Source: Mangrovicoccus sp. HB161399
Lineage (GTDB): Bacteria; Pseudomonadota; Alphaproteobacteria; Rhodobacterales; Rhodobacteraceae
DNA: 64,000 bases
NCBI RefSeq assembly: GCF_013184745.1
Contig: NZ_JAATVU010000001.1
Span: 124,001 to 188,000, forward strand
Direction: 5' to 3'
Shown: in pieces, positions 24,618-33,323 of the stretch
Layout of the letters: the number at the start of each line of letters is the position of its first letter
Numbering within the stretch: position 1 is the first letter of the stretch
The notes under the pieces: generated by a model
The model's database searches: none
What the model saw: the letters and a program-made list of their open reading frames with translations, nothing else
Told to the model about the DNA's origin: nothing
Made by a program: the position numbers and the translations under genes

Positions 24618-25417
24618 CGCCAGGTACAGCGGCAGCCGGGTCCGGCACTCGTACCACGCGGTCGGTGCCCTGTTCTGTCCGCCGGGTCGGAATCCCTGAA
24701 TATCCCCTGCCCCTCGAAACCGCCCCTGCCGGGGCTCTGGCCGGACCTTGACCGGCCGGGCCTCCGGGCGCGGCGGCAGCCGGGTCCGGCCCTGCGGCCG
24801 CGTGCCGCCTCCGGCGAAGGTCGCAGTTTGCAGCCGAGGTCAGTGGGCCGCGCGCCCGGCCTGACTTGACCCAGGGCCGCGCGGCGCGCTCCGCGCAAGA
24901 TGGCCCCATCTGGAGACGAGCGGACGGGCCAAGCTCCACAGCCCTTCTCTTCCCCGCCATCGCCGCCGCCACAGCGGCGGAGCCGTTCGGGCTGGTCAAG
25001 ATTGTTGTCGGCCCGAGTTCTTCGAGAGGGCCTGCCTGCGCCGCCATTCAGGCGGGGCCAACCGGGCCAGCCACGGCCCGCTGCTCAACTCCCGATCAAA
25101 GGGCCCGGAGCATCAAGGACTGGAACCATTCCGGGGCGGTGCCGCCTCCGGCTTCGTCTGGATGCCTTCGACACTGTCCTCCGGATGGCCAGCATTGACG
25201 GCTCCGTGCCGGGCCCAGATGCGCCATGCCTGCATCGTGCACCGCAATGTCCAGGAGTTCATGCCCGCCGGCCGCGAAGCCCTGACGGAGGGGCGCCCGC
25301 GGCTCCCCCTCACCCCGGCCCTCTCCCCGAGGGGGAGAGGGAGCGGCCAGGAACGGAAAGCGGGCGCCCCTTCCGGAGCGCCCGCAAATGTTCCGTCCGG
25401 TCCGGCCGCCGCGGCGG
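24618..25417. other. Gene-free stretch between ybaB and DUF2065
   Basis: About 800 bases between two convergent transcription units. Frames on both strands overlap, are Pro/Arg/Gly-rich and match no family I recognise. It contains the dispersed palindromic repeat at 25306-25341. The genes usually found on each side of such a junction (recR after ybaB, a DegP-type protease after DUF2065) are absent. Confidence 0.5.
25306..25341 (+). repeat. Dispersed palindromic intergenic repeat, copy 1
   Basis: 36 bases beginning CCCCTCACCCCGGCCCTCTC and ending in GAGAGGG; the second part folds into a stem of about ten pairs (CCCTCTCCCC with GGGGAGAGGG). An inverted copy at 46568-46603 differs at only about three positions. 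Elements of this type are widespread in proteobacterial intergenic DNA. Confidence 0.75.
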
Positions 25418-25609
25418 TCAGGACCCGCCGCGCGCGAGCCACAGCAGCAGCACGCCGAGCGCCACCGCGCCGAGCCCGATCCCGCGCCGCGCATCCATCG
25501 AGAAGCGCGACAGCGCCTCGATCAGATCCTCCAGCCGCGACGGCAGGAGCGCGAAGACCAGCCCCTCGAAGACCAGCACGAAGCCGATCGCGGTCAGGAC
25601 CACAGACAT
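25418..25609 (-). CDS. DUF2065 small membrane protein
   Basis: 63 residues with two membrane segments (LTAIGFVLVFEGLVFALLP and IGLGAVALGVLLLWLA) separated by a short amphipathic loop. This is the standard DUF2065 layout and gene position after hflC; its role is unknown, possibly with the HflKC complex. The ATG shares one base with the hflC stop (TGATG). Confidence 0.9.
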   Translation of the reverse strand: MSVVLTAIGFVLVFEGLVFALLPSRLEDLIEALSRFSMDARRGIGLGAVALGVLLLWLARGGS

Positions 25610-26484
25610 CAGCGGCCCTGCGGGCTGCCGAGATAGTTGAAGAACTCGCTGTCCGGCGTGATCACCATCGAGGAGTTGCCCGATTTCAGCGCCCGCTCAT
25701 AGGCGGTCAGCGAGCGGTAGAATTCGAAGAAGCCCTCGTCCTGGCCATAGGCTTCGGCGAAGATCTTGTTGCGCTCGGCATCGGCCTCGCCTCGGGTGAT
25801 CTCCGCCTCGCGCTGCGCCTCGGAGGTGATCTCCACCACCGTGCGGTCGGCCTGCGCGCGGACCCGCTGGGCGGCTTCCTCGCCGCGGGCGATCTCGTCG
25901 GCCGCCTCGCGTTCGCGCTCGGCGCGCATCCGCGCGAACGTCGCCTCGAGGTTCTGCTCGGGCAGGTTGGTCTGCTTCAGCCGCACGTCCAGCACCTCGA
26001 GCCCGAGCGACTGCGCGCGGGTGCGCGAGGCGTCGGTGATCTGCTGCATCAGCCCCGCCCGGTCCTCGGAGAGGATGGTGTTCGAGGTCACCCCGTCCTG
26101 GCCGAGGACGGCGCGGATCTGCGGGTTGATGATGCCTTCGAGGCGGCTCTCGGCGGTGGCCAGGCTGCCGGTGCCGATCGCTTCGCGGAACTGGCGCGGA
26201 TCGGAGATCCGGTAGCGCGCGAAGGCGTCGACCACCAGGCGGCGGTCATCCGAGGGGGTCACCTCGATCGTGGCGGTGTCGAGCGACAGGATGCGGTCGT
26301 CATAGCGCACGAGATCGTTGATGAAGGGCCATTTGAAGGCCAGGCCCGGCTCTTCCTTGACCGACTGGATCTGGCCGAAGCGCAGGACCAGCACCTTCTG
26401 CCTTTCGTCGACGATGAAGATCGAGGAAGACAGCAGGACGACGGCAATGACGGCGCCGATGATGATGTAGTGGATCTTGGTCAT
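25609..26484 (-). CDS. hflC: HflC, membrane protease modulator (SPFH family)
   Basis: 291 residues from the ATG at 26484, which has AGGA upstream. A GTG at 26502 overlapping the hflK stop would add six residues. One N-terminal membrane helix (YIIIGAVIAVVLLSSSIF) is followed by the SPFH/band 7 domain (FIVDERQKVLVLRFG; IEVTPSDDRRLVVDAFARYR) and a long charged coiled coil (ARMRAEREREAADEIARGEE). With HflK it forms the periplasmic cage that regulates FtsH. Confidence 0.95.
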   Translation of the reverse strand: MTKIHYIIIGAVIAVVLLSSSIFIVDERQKVLVLRFGQIQSVKEEPGLAFKWPFINDLVRYDDRILSLDTATIEVTPSDDRRLVVDAFARYRISDPRQFREAIGTGSLATAESRLEGIINPQIRAVLGQDGVTSNTILSEDRAGLMQQITDASRTRAQSLGLEVLDVRLKQTNLPEQNLEATFARMRAEREREAADEIARGEEAAQRVRAQADRTVVEITSEAQREAEITRGEADAERNKIFAEAYGQDEGFFEFYRSLTAYERALKSGNSSMVITPDSEFFNYLGSPQGR

Positions 26485-26498
26485 GGCTTGCGTCTTCC

Positions 26499-27653
26499 TC
26501 ACTCGGCCGGCGCCGTGCGGCGCAGCTCGTTCAGCGGCAGGTAGGGCACGACGCCGCTGCCGCCCTCGCCGGCCACGGAGGGATCGAGGATCACCTTGTC
26601 GACGTCGCCCAGCACCTTCTCCATCGTCTCGAGATAGAGGCGCTTGCGCGTCACTTCGGGCGCCTGGCGGTACTCGCCCAGGACCGCTGTGAAGCGGCTG
26701 GCCTCGCCCTCGGCCTCGTTGACCACGCGGGCCCGGTAGCCCTCGGCCTCTTCCAGCGCCTGGGCGGCCTCGCCGCGCGCGCCCGCGAGGACGCGGTTGG
26801 AATAGGCATCGGCCTGGCGCTGCAGCCGGTCGCGCTCCTGCTCGGCCGCCTGGACCTCGCGGAAGCTGTCGATCACCTCCTGCGGCGGGTCGGCCTTGTC
26901 GAGGTTGACCCGGACGATGTTGATGCCCGCGCCGTAGCTGTCGAGCGTCGCCTGGATCAGCTCGTGCGCCTGGTCCTGGATCAGCCCGCGGTCGCGGTTC
27001 AGGATCGGCGCCAGCTCGGACTGGGCGATGATCTCGCGCATCGCCGATTCCGACACGGCGCGCACGGTCATCTGCGGGTCGCGCAGGTTGAACAGGAAGG
27101 CCGCCGCATCGGTGACGTTCCAGACCACCTGGTAGTCGATGTCCACGACCGCCTCGTCGGTGGTCAGCATCAGCCCGGCATCCTCGGCGCCGTTGGCGCG
27201 GCTGCGGCCGACGCCGAGTTCCTCGACGCGTTCGACGGAAACCGGGATGACCTCATGCGTGACGAAGGGCCAGGGCGCGAAGTTCAGGCCCTCGGTGCCG
27301 GTCTGGCTGTACTTGCCGAGGAAGAGCTCCACCGAGTTCTCTTCCGGACGCACGGTATAGAGCGAATTGTAGAGCCAGAAGCCCACCACCGCGACGCCGA
27401 TCAGGCCCCAGGTGCCGCGGTTCATCTTGAACCCGCCGCCGCCGAAGCCGCCGCCGTTGCCGCCGTTGCCCTTGCCGCCGCGGCCGCCGAGAATGACGCG
27501 CAGCTGCTCCTGGCCCTTCTTCATGATCTCGTCGATCTCCGGGATCTGGGACCCCTCGCCGCCCGGCTTCCTGCCGCCTCCGCCGCGGTTGTCGTTCCCC
27601 CCGCCCGAGCCGCGGTTGCCGCCGCCGCCCCAGGGTCCTCCGGAATTTGCCAT
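26499..27653 (-). CDS. hflK: HflK, membrane protease modulator (SPFH family)
   Basis: 384 residues from the ATG at 27653 (MANSGGPWGGGGN) with GGGGA upstream. The N-terminal tail of about 80 residues is extremely Gly/Asn-rich, as in other HflK proteins, and cytoplasmic. A membrane helix (WGLIGVAVVGFWLYNSLYTV) precedes the SPFH domain (ENSVELFLGKYSQTG) and the coiled-coil end. Upstream of hflC in the usual order. Confidence 0.95.
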   Translation of the reverse strand: MANSGGPWGGGGNRGSGGGNDNRGGGGRKPGGEGSQIPEIDEIMKKGQEQLRVILGGRGGKGNGGNGGGFGGGGFKMNRGTWGLIGVAVVGFWLYNSLYTVRPEENSVELFLGKYSQTGTEGLNFAPWPFVTHEVIPVSVERVEELGVGRSRANGAEDAGLMLTTDEAVVDIDYQVVWNVTDAAAFLFNLRDPQMTVRAVSESAMREIIAQSELAPILNRDRGLIQDQAHELIQATLDSYGAGINIVRVNLDKADPPQEVIDSFREVQAAEQERDRLQRQADAYSNRVLAGARGEAAQALEEAEGYRARVVNEAEGEASRFTAVLGEYRQAPEVTRKRLYLETMEKVLGDVDKVILDPSVAGEGGSGVVPYLPLNELRRTAPAE

Positions 27654-27714
27654 ATGCGTTATTTCCCCGTGTGGTATCACGTTTCTGAGAAGATGCGGAT
27701 CATCACCCGCGGAT

Positions 27715-29073
27715 TCAAGCGCTGCGGGTCGGGTTCCGCATCGTTACCAGTTCTTCGGCCATGGTGGGATGCACCGCGCAGGTCCGGTCGAAATCGGCTT
27801 TCGTCGCGCCCATCTTGACCGCGATGCCCGCGAGCTGGATCATCTCGCCGGCCGAGGGCGCGACGATATGGCAGCCGATCACCACGTCGTCCTCCTTGCG
27901 GACGATCAGCTTCATGAAGACCCGCTCCTCGCGGCCGGCGAAGCCCGACTGCATCGCCTTGAAGGAGGTCGTGTAGATGTCGGCGGCAATGCCCTGCGCC
28001 TTGGCGTCCTCTTCCGAGATGCCGGTGGTGCCGATTTCGGGCTGGGTGAAGATCGCGGACGGGATCAGGTCGTGGTCGACCGCGGTCGGGTTGCCCTTGA
28101 ACACGGTCTCGACGAAGGCCATCGCCTCGCGGATCGCCACCGGCGTCAGGTTCACCCGGTCGGTCGCGTCGCCGATCGCGTAGATCGAGGGCACCTTGGT
28201 CTGGCTGAACTGGTCGACCTTGACCGCGCCGTTGGCGTCCATCTCGATGCCCAGCTCGAACAGGCCGAGGCTGTCGGTGTTGGGCTTGCGGCCCGTGGCG
28301 AACATCACCAGGTCGAAGGTCCGCTGCGAGCCGTCGGTGCCGTGGACCAGGATGCCGTCCCCGGTCTTTTCCATCGACACGGTGTTGGTGTGTGCGCAGA
28401 GCTCGATCCCGGCCTTGCCCATCTGGTCCGCCACCAGGTCGACGGTCTCGCGGTCGAAGCCGCGCAGGATCTGCTCGCCCCGGAAGAACTGGGTCACTTC
28501 CACGCCCAGGCCGTTCATGATGCCCGCGAATTCGCAGGCGATGTAGCCGCCCCCGACGATCAGCAGGCGCTTGGGCAGCTCCTCGAGATGGAACATCTCG
28601 TTCGAGGTCACCGCCAGCTCGTGGCCGGGGAATTCCGGCACGAAGGGCCAGCCGCCGGTCGCGATCAGGATGGTCTTGGCGGTCTTCGACTCGCCGCTGT
28701 CGAGCATCACCTCGTGCGGGCCGGTGACGACCGCGCGGTGCTTCACCCAGTCCACGCCGGAATTGTTCAGCAGCCGCTCGTATACGCCTTCGAGCCGGTC
28801 GAGCTCGGTTTCCAGCTGGCCCTTGAACTTGCTCCAGTCGAAGCCGCCCGCGGTGACGTCCCAGCCATAGGCCGCGGCATCGGCCATGTGGCCCGGATAG
28901 GAGGAGGCGAAGACCATCAGCTTCTTCGGCACGCAGCCGCGGATCACGCAGGTGCCGCCCATGCGGCTTTCCTCTGCGAGGCCCACCTTCGCGCCTTCGG
29001 CCGCCGCGACGCGCGCCGCGCGCACGCCGCCGGAGCCGCCGCCAATGACGAACAGATCGTAATCGAAACTCAT
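27715..29073 (-). CDS. gor: Glutathione-disulfide reductase
   Basis: 452 residues, full length. FAD-binding GGGSGG at 11-16, redox-active pair Cys42/Cys47 in GGTCVIRGCVPKK, NAD(P) motif in LLIVGGGYIACEFAG, and the C-terminal HPTMAEE with the catalytic His/Glu. Reduces oxidised glutathione with NADPH in the cytoplasm. It follows rpiA by 17 bases and precedes hflK, so redox, pentose phosphate and membrane quality-control genes are co-directional. Confidence 0.95.
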   Translation of the reverse strand: MSFDYDLFVIGGGSGGVRAARVAAAEGAKVGLAEESRMGGTCVIRGCVPKKLMVFASSYPGHMADAAAYGWDVTAGGFDWSKFKGQLETELDRLEGVYERLLNNSGVDWVKHRAVVTGPHEVMLDSGESKTAKTILIATGGWPFVPEFPGHELAVTSNEMFHLEELPKRLLIVGGGYIACEFAGIMNGLGVEVTQFFRGEQILRGFDRETVDLVADQMGKAGIELCAHTNTVSMEKTGDGILVHGTDGSQRTFDLVMFATGRKPNTDSLGLFELGIEMDANGAVKVDQFSQTKVPSIYAIGDATDRVNLTPVAIREAMAFVETVFKGNPTAVDHDLIPSAIFTQPEIGTTGISEEDAKAQGIAADIYTTSFKAMQSGFAGREERVFMKLIVRKEDDVVIGCHIVAPSAGEMIQLAGIAVKMGATKADFDRTCAVHPTMAEELVTMRNPTRSA

Positions 29074-29090
29074 CGGTAATCCTTCACTTC

Positions 29091-29867
29091 TCAGGCGGTC
29101 GGGAGGAGCGCCGCCAGTTCCATGATGACATCGCCCCAGGCGGGCGTCTGGTCATGCATGCGGGTTTCATGCTTGCCGTCGGGATGGCCGATGATCACCG
29201 TGTCGCAGAGCCCGATGAACAGCCCGTGCTCGACCACGCCGGGAATGTCCGCCAGCGCCATGGACAGCGATTCCGGATCGGCAATGCGTTTCAGATGCGC
29301 GTCGATGACGTAGTTGCCCTGGTCGGTCAGCACCGGCGCGCCGTCCTTCATCCGCAGGACCGTTTCGCGCCCGTCGACTTCGGAGGCGGCCAGCACCTCG
29401 CGGATCCGCTTCTCGGTGCCCTTCCAGCCGAAGGGGATCACCTCGATCGGCAGCGGGAAGGCGCCCAGCGTCTCGACGTCCTTGGAGGGATCGGTGATGA
29501 CGATCATCCGGTCCGAGGCCGCGGCGACCAGCTTTTCGCGCAAGTGAGCCGCGCCGCCGCCCTTGATCAGCCGCATGTGGCCGTCAAATTCGTCCGCGCC
29601 GTCGATGGTGACGTCAATCCGGTCGACATCGTCGAGGCCCACCACGGTCAGCCCCAGCGCGCGGGCCAGTCCGGCGGTCCGCTCGGAGGTCGGCACGCAG
29701 GTGAGGGTCATCCCCTCGTCCTTCGCCCGCTTCGCCAGCGCACGGACCATCCAGGCGGCGGTGGAGCCGGTCCCGAGCCCGACGGTCATCCCGTCCTCGA
29801 TCTCGGCAACGGAGGCCATGGCGGCCGCGAATTTCCCGGCCTCTGCCGGAGACAGCGTGTCAGACAT
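29091..29867 (-). CDS. rpiA: Ribose-5-phosphate isomerase A
   Basis: 258 residues from the ATG at 29867 with AGAGGA at six bases. Family motifs GLGTGSTAAWMVRALAKR near residue 30, IDGADEFDGHMRLIKGGGAA near 85 (catalytic Asp and Glu) and the KGGGAAHLREK loop. Interconverts ribose 5-phosphate and ribulose 5-phosphate. The neighbouring NADPH-using gor shares the pentose phosphate link. Confidence 0.95.
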   Translation of the reverse strand: MSDTLSPAEAGKFAAAMASVAEIEDGMTVGLGTGSTAAWMVRALAKRAKDEGMTLTCVPTSERTAGLARALGLTVVGLDDVDRIDVTIDGADEFDGHMRLIKGGGAAHLREKLVAAASDRMIVITDPSKDVETLGAFPLPIEVIPFGWKGTEKRIREVLAASEVDGRETVLRMKDGAPVLTDQGNYVIDAHLKRIADPESLSMALADIPGVVEHGLFIGLCDTVIIGHPDGKHETRMHDQTPAWGDVIMELAALLPTA

Positions 29868-29935
29868 CGTCGATCCTCTTTCCTGACAGGAGATATAGGG
29901 AATGCCGCGCCCTGCCGCGACCCCCAATCGGCCAG

Positions 29936-30604
29936 TTACCAGCCGGGTGCGTCCTCGAGCGCGTCGAGGAGCGGCGGCAGCGCCGTCAGCGGCAGCATCA
30001 GGAGGAGCTTCGGCGCATGCGGTGCGATCATGACATGGCCAAGCGCGCGGTTCGAGGTGGCGCTCTGCCCGTCAGGGGCGAAGGCCAGCCCGTCGAGCGG
30101 CCAGTGCAGCCCGCGGCTTTCGGCGGTGACGCGCCCCATCGGGAACAGGCTGACCGGCGTTCCTGGGTCGAGATCGAGCGCCAGCCGCGGCGGCGCCAGC
30201 AGGCAGACATCCTCGGGACCGATCACCAGCGCGCGCCGCTTCGGCAGCCGCGCCATGACGTTGAACACCGCAAGCAGGTGGTCCATCCGCCCGGCCGCGA
30301 AGCCGACGGCCAGGACCAGCGGCGCCTCGATCCGCGCCAGGCACTTGTGGAAATCGGTGCTGTCCTGCTCGGCGACATGGTGCAGCCGGTCGGCGGGGAT
30401 CGCCGCATGCACCCCGGCATCGAGCGAATCGAAATCGCCGATCACGGCGAGCGGCATGTGCCCGGCCTCCAGCGCCGCCCCCGCGCCGCCATCGGCGGCG
30501 ACCAGCACGGGCGCATGGGACAGCGCCGCCGCGATCTCTTCCGGGGCGACCGGGCCGCCGCCGACCAGGGTGACGGCGCTCTGCGTGCGGATCAGCGCGC
30601 TCAC
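29936..30604 (-). CDS. Thiamine diphosphokinase
   Basis: 222 residues from a GTG at 30604 that overlaps the DUF2842 stop (GTGA). Motifs of the family: LVAADGGAGAALEAGHMP, IGDFDSLDA (metal-binding Asp residues) and EQDSTDFHKCLA, then GFAAGRMDHLLAVFN. It transfers pyrophosphate from ATP to thiamine to make the active cofactor. No other thiamine gene is near. Confidence 0.92.
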   Translation of the reverse strand: MSALIRTQSAVTLVGGGPVAPEEIAAALSHAPVLVAADGGAGAALEAGHMPLAVIGDFDSLDAGVHAAIPADRLHHVAEQDSTDFHKCLARIEAPLVLAVGFAAGRMDHLLAVFNVMARLPKRRALVIGPEDVCLLAPPRLALDLDPGTPVSLFPMGRVTAESRGLHWPLDGLAFAPDGQSATSNRALGHVMIAPHAPKLLLMLPLTALPPLLDALEDAPGW

Positions 30605-30819
30605 TCGCCGTCCCGGTCGGCCTGGCCGACGCCGCGGAACACCGCGCGGAAGGGCAGCGCCCAGACCAGGCCCAGCCCGACATAGACGCCGAGCTCCAGC
30701 CAGATCGAGGGACGGTCGAACTGCGCGACGATGGTCACCGCCGCCACGACGTAGAGCGGCAGCCCGACCAGCAGTATGACGAGCGACCAGCGCCGCCGAG
30801 CCTTGTAGGAAAGCGCCAT
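30601..30819 (-). CDS. DUF2842 small membrane protein
   Basis: 72 residues, two membrane segments (LVILLVGLPLYVVAAVTIVA and LELGVYVGLGLVWALPF) with the conserved start YKARRRW. DUF2842 is an alphaproteobacterial family without known function. It is coupled to the thiamine diphosphokinase gene by a four-base overlap, a conserved-looking but unexplained link. Confidence 0.88.
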   Translation of the reverse strand: MALSYKARRRWSLVILLVGLPLYVVAAVTIVAQFDRPSIWLELGVYVGLGLVWALPFRAVFRGVGQADRDGE

Positions 30820-30892
30820 CGGGGGTCCTCCCTTGTCCGCCCATGTTCCGCCGCCCGAGGCTATCCCAGAGGGCGGCGGAGTCCAGTGCCGA

Positions 30893-32188
30893 TCAGTCGG
30901 CGAAGGGGTCGGTGACCAGGATCGTGTCGTCGCGCTCGGGCGAGGTCGACAGCAGCGCCACCGGACAGTCGATCAACTCCTCGATGCGGCGGACATACTT
31001 GATCGCCGCGCCCGGCAGGTCGGCCCAGCTGCGCGCGCCCTCGGTGCTTTCGTTCCAGCCTTCCAGTTCCTCGTAGACCGGCGTGCAGCGCGCCTGCGCC
31101 TCGGCCGCGGTCGGCAGGTAGTCCAGCACTTCGCCGTCGAGCTCGTAGCCGACGCAGATCTTCAGCGTCTCGAAGCCGTCGAGCACGTCGAGCTTGGTCA
31201 GCGCGATGCCGGTCACGCCCGAAGTGGCGCAGGTCTGGCGCACCAGCGCTGCGTCGAACCAGCCGCAGCGGCGCTTGCGCCCCGTGACCGTGCCGAATTC
31301 ATGGCCGCGCGTGCCCAGGCGGTTGCCCGTCTCGTCGTCCAGCTCGGTCGGGAACGGGCCCTCGCCGACGCGGGTGGTATAGGCCTTCACGATGCCCAGC
31401 ACGTAGTCGATCGCGCCCGGGCCGAGGCCCACGCCGGTCGCCGCCTGGCCCGCGATGACGTTGGACGAGGTCACGAAGGGATAGGTGCCGAAGTCGATGT
31501 CCAGCAGCGCGCCCTGCGCGCCTTCGAACAGGATGCGCTTGCCCGCTTTCCGCTTCTCGGTCAGCACCTTCCAGACCGGCGCGGCATAGGGCAGGATCTG
31601 CGGCGCGATCTCCTTCAGCTTCTCGATCAGCGCGGCGCGGTCGATCGGCTCGATGCCCAGTCCCTTGCGCAGCGGGTCGTGGTGCTGCAGCGCGCGGTCG
31701 ACGCGGGCGACCAGCGTCGCCTCGTCCGCCAGATCCGCGACCCGGACGCAGCGGCGGCCGACCTTGTCCTCGTAGGCCGGGCCGATGCCACGGCCGGTGG
31801 TGCCGATCTTGGTGCCCTTCGACGCCGCTTCCTCGCGCGCGCGGTCCAGCTCGCCGTGGAACGGCAGGATCAGCGGGGTGTTCTCGGCGATCATCAGCGT
31901 CTCGGGCGAGATGTCGACGCCCTGCTCGCGGATCTTGGCGATCTCGCCGACCAGGTGCCAGGGATCGAGAACCACGCCGTTGCCGATGACCGACAGCTTG
32001 CCGCCGCGCACCACGCCCGAGGGCAGCGCGTTCAGCTTGTAGACCTGGCCGCCGATGACCAGGGTATGGCCCGCGTTGTGGCCGCCCTGGAAGCGCGCGA
32101 TGACATCCGCACGCTCGGACAGCCAGTCAACGATCTTCCCCTTACCCTCATCGCCCCACTGGGCGCCGACGACGACGACATTGGCCAT
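30893..32188 (-). CDS. purA: Adenylosuccinate synthetase
   Basis: 431 residues from the ATG at 32188 (GGAGA upstream). GTP-binding GDEGKGK at residues 12-18, catalytic [14 protein letters not shown], then [14 protein letters not shown] and the C-terminal Asp-containing GTP specificity region. Makes adenylosuccinate from IMP and aspartate in AMP biosynthesis. Divergent from the small lipoprotein gene. Confidence 0.97.
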   Translation of the reverse strand: MANVVVVGAQWGDEGKGKIVDWLSERADVIARFQGGHNAGHTLVIGGQVYKLNALPSGVVRGGKLSVIGNGVVLDPWHLVGEIAKIREQGVDISPETLMIAENTPLILPFHGELDRAREEAASKGTKIGTTGRGIGPAYEDKVGRRCVRVADLADEATLVARVDRALQHHDPLRKGLGIEPIDRAALIEKLKEIAPQILPYAAPVWKVLTEKRKAGKRILFEGAQGALLDIDFGTYPFVTSSNVIAGQAATGVGLGPGAIDYVLGIVKAYTTRVGEGPFPTELDDETGNRLGTRGHEFGTVTGRKRRCGWFDAALVRQTCATSGVTGIALTKLDVLDGFETLKICVGYELDGEVLDYLPTAAEAQARCTPVYEELEGWNESTEGARSWADLPGAAIKYVRRIEELIDCPVALLSTSPERDDTILVTDPFAD

Positions 32189-32397
32189 GGTTCTCTCCAT
32201 TCAGTCCGCGGCGTGCATATCCAAACGCAACGCGGGACGAAACCGCAAAATCGGGCAGATCCGACGCTTGGCACGCCCTGCAGGTCCGCCGGAGGCGGCA
32301 GGCGGCGCGCCGCCGGTCCGGCAGGCGTGCCGATGCCGTCTTGCCGCGGCACGGACGGCATGCGAGAGCCGGAACGACAGACATCCCGGGAATCGCC

Positions 32398-32820
32398 ATG
32401 ACCACTGCGCCCTCGCGCCTGCCCTGCCTCGCCCTTCTTGCCCTCCTCGCCGCCTGCGGCACGCCGGAGCACCTGAAGACGCCGGTCACGGCTGCGCCGC
32501 AGCCGCTGCCCGCACCGGTCGACCCTTCGGACCCGCTTTCCGCCTATCCGGCCCTGAGCTCGCGCGACTACGGCGCCTGCGCGGTGGTGCTGCTGACCGG
32601 ACGCGCGCTCGACGACCCGGACAGCTTCAACGCGCGCCGCGAGGAGATGCAGGCGGCGGCGGTCGGGATGATGTCCCAGGCCCCTGACCCGGCGAAGGCA
32701 AACGAGACCGCCGAAGCCGTCAGCACCGCCGATGACAGCCGCTTCTACGCCTATGTCAGCGCCAACCGCGACGGCTGCCGCGACCGCTACCCGGCCTATG
32801 CCCGCCAGATCGGCGCCTGA
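32398..32820 (+). CDS. Small exported lipoprotein, function unknown
   Basis: 140 residues from the ATG at 32398. Signal peptide with lipobox LAACG, lipidated Cys at 20, then a Pro-rich linker and a domain with SRDYGACAVVLLTGRALDD and a C-terminal SANRDGCRDRYPAYA. Two cysteines in the mature domain could form a disulphide. No family recognised. Confidence 0.8.
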   Translation: MTTAPSRLPCLALLALLAACGTPEHLKTPVTAAPQPLPAPVDPSDPLSAYPALSSRDYGACAVVLLTGRALDDPDSFNARREEMQAAAVGMMSQAPDPAKANETAEAVSTADDSRFYAYVSANRDGCRDRYPAYARQIGA

Positions 32821-32906
32821 TCCGGCCGGCGGGGCGGCACCGGCCTTGCCCGGCGCCGCATCCGCGCGCAAGATCCGACCCGAGTTCCGCAATCCGCGAG
32901 CCTGAC

Positions 32907-33308
32907 ATGTCCGAAATCCTGCCCCGCTGGGCGATCGCATTCGCGCTGGTCGCCGCCACCTTCAATCCGACCCCCTACAGCTATGTCGGCTGGGCGCTGC
33001 ATCACGGCTGGGAGACGCTCTCGGTCGCGGTGCTGCTCGGCCTGCTGCTGTTCGCGGTCTGGGTGATCTTCCTGCGTGCCACGCTGCGGTCGATCGGTCC
33101 CTTCGGCATGGGGCTCGTCGCGGCGATCTTCGCTGCCGCGGTCTGGGTGCTTCACGACATGGGCGTTCTGGCGCTCGACAATGACGCGGTGACGGGATGG
33201 CTGGCCATTCTCGGCCTGTCGCTGGTGCTCGGCACCGGACTCGGCTGGAGCCATGTCCGCCGCCGGATGTCCGGCCAGGCGGATGTCGACGATGTCGAGG
33301 AAGACTGA
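32907..33308 (+). CDS. Four-helix membrane protein, DUF6524-like
   Basis: 133 residues with four hydrophobic segments: WAIAFALVAATF, LSVAVLLGLLLFAVWVIFL, MGLVAAIFAAAVWVLHD and WLAILGLSLVLGTGLG. The N-terminal motif FNPTPYSYVGWAL is what I recall for DUF6524; the assignment is from memory and moderately sure. The acidic C-terminus (ADVDDVEED) is cytoplasmic or periplasmic depending on topology. Function unknown. Confidence 0.75.
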   Translation: MSEILPRWAIAFALVAATFNPTPYSYVGWALHHGWETLSVAVLLGLLLFAVWVIFLRATLRSIGPFGMGLVAAIFAAAVWVLHDMGVLALDNDAVTGWLAILGLSLVLGTGLGWSHVRRRMSGQADVDDVEED

Positions 33309-33323
33309 GAACCGGCGCCCGGG

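Noticed and set aside
24866-25198. A plus-strand frame in the spacer between ybaB and DUF2065, considered as a transposase remnant
   Set aside because: No catalytic motif, inverted repeat or target duplication could be seen.
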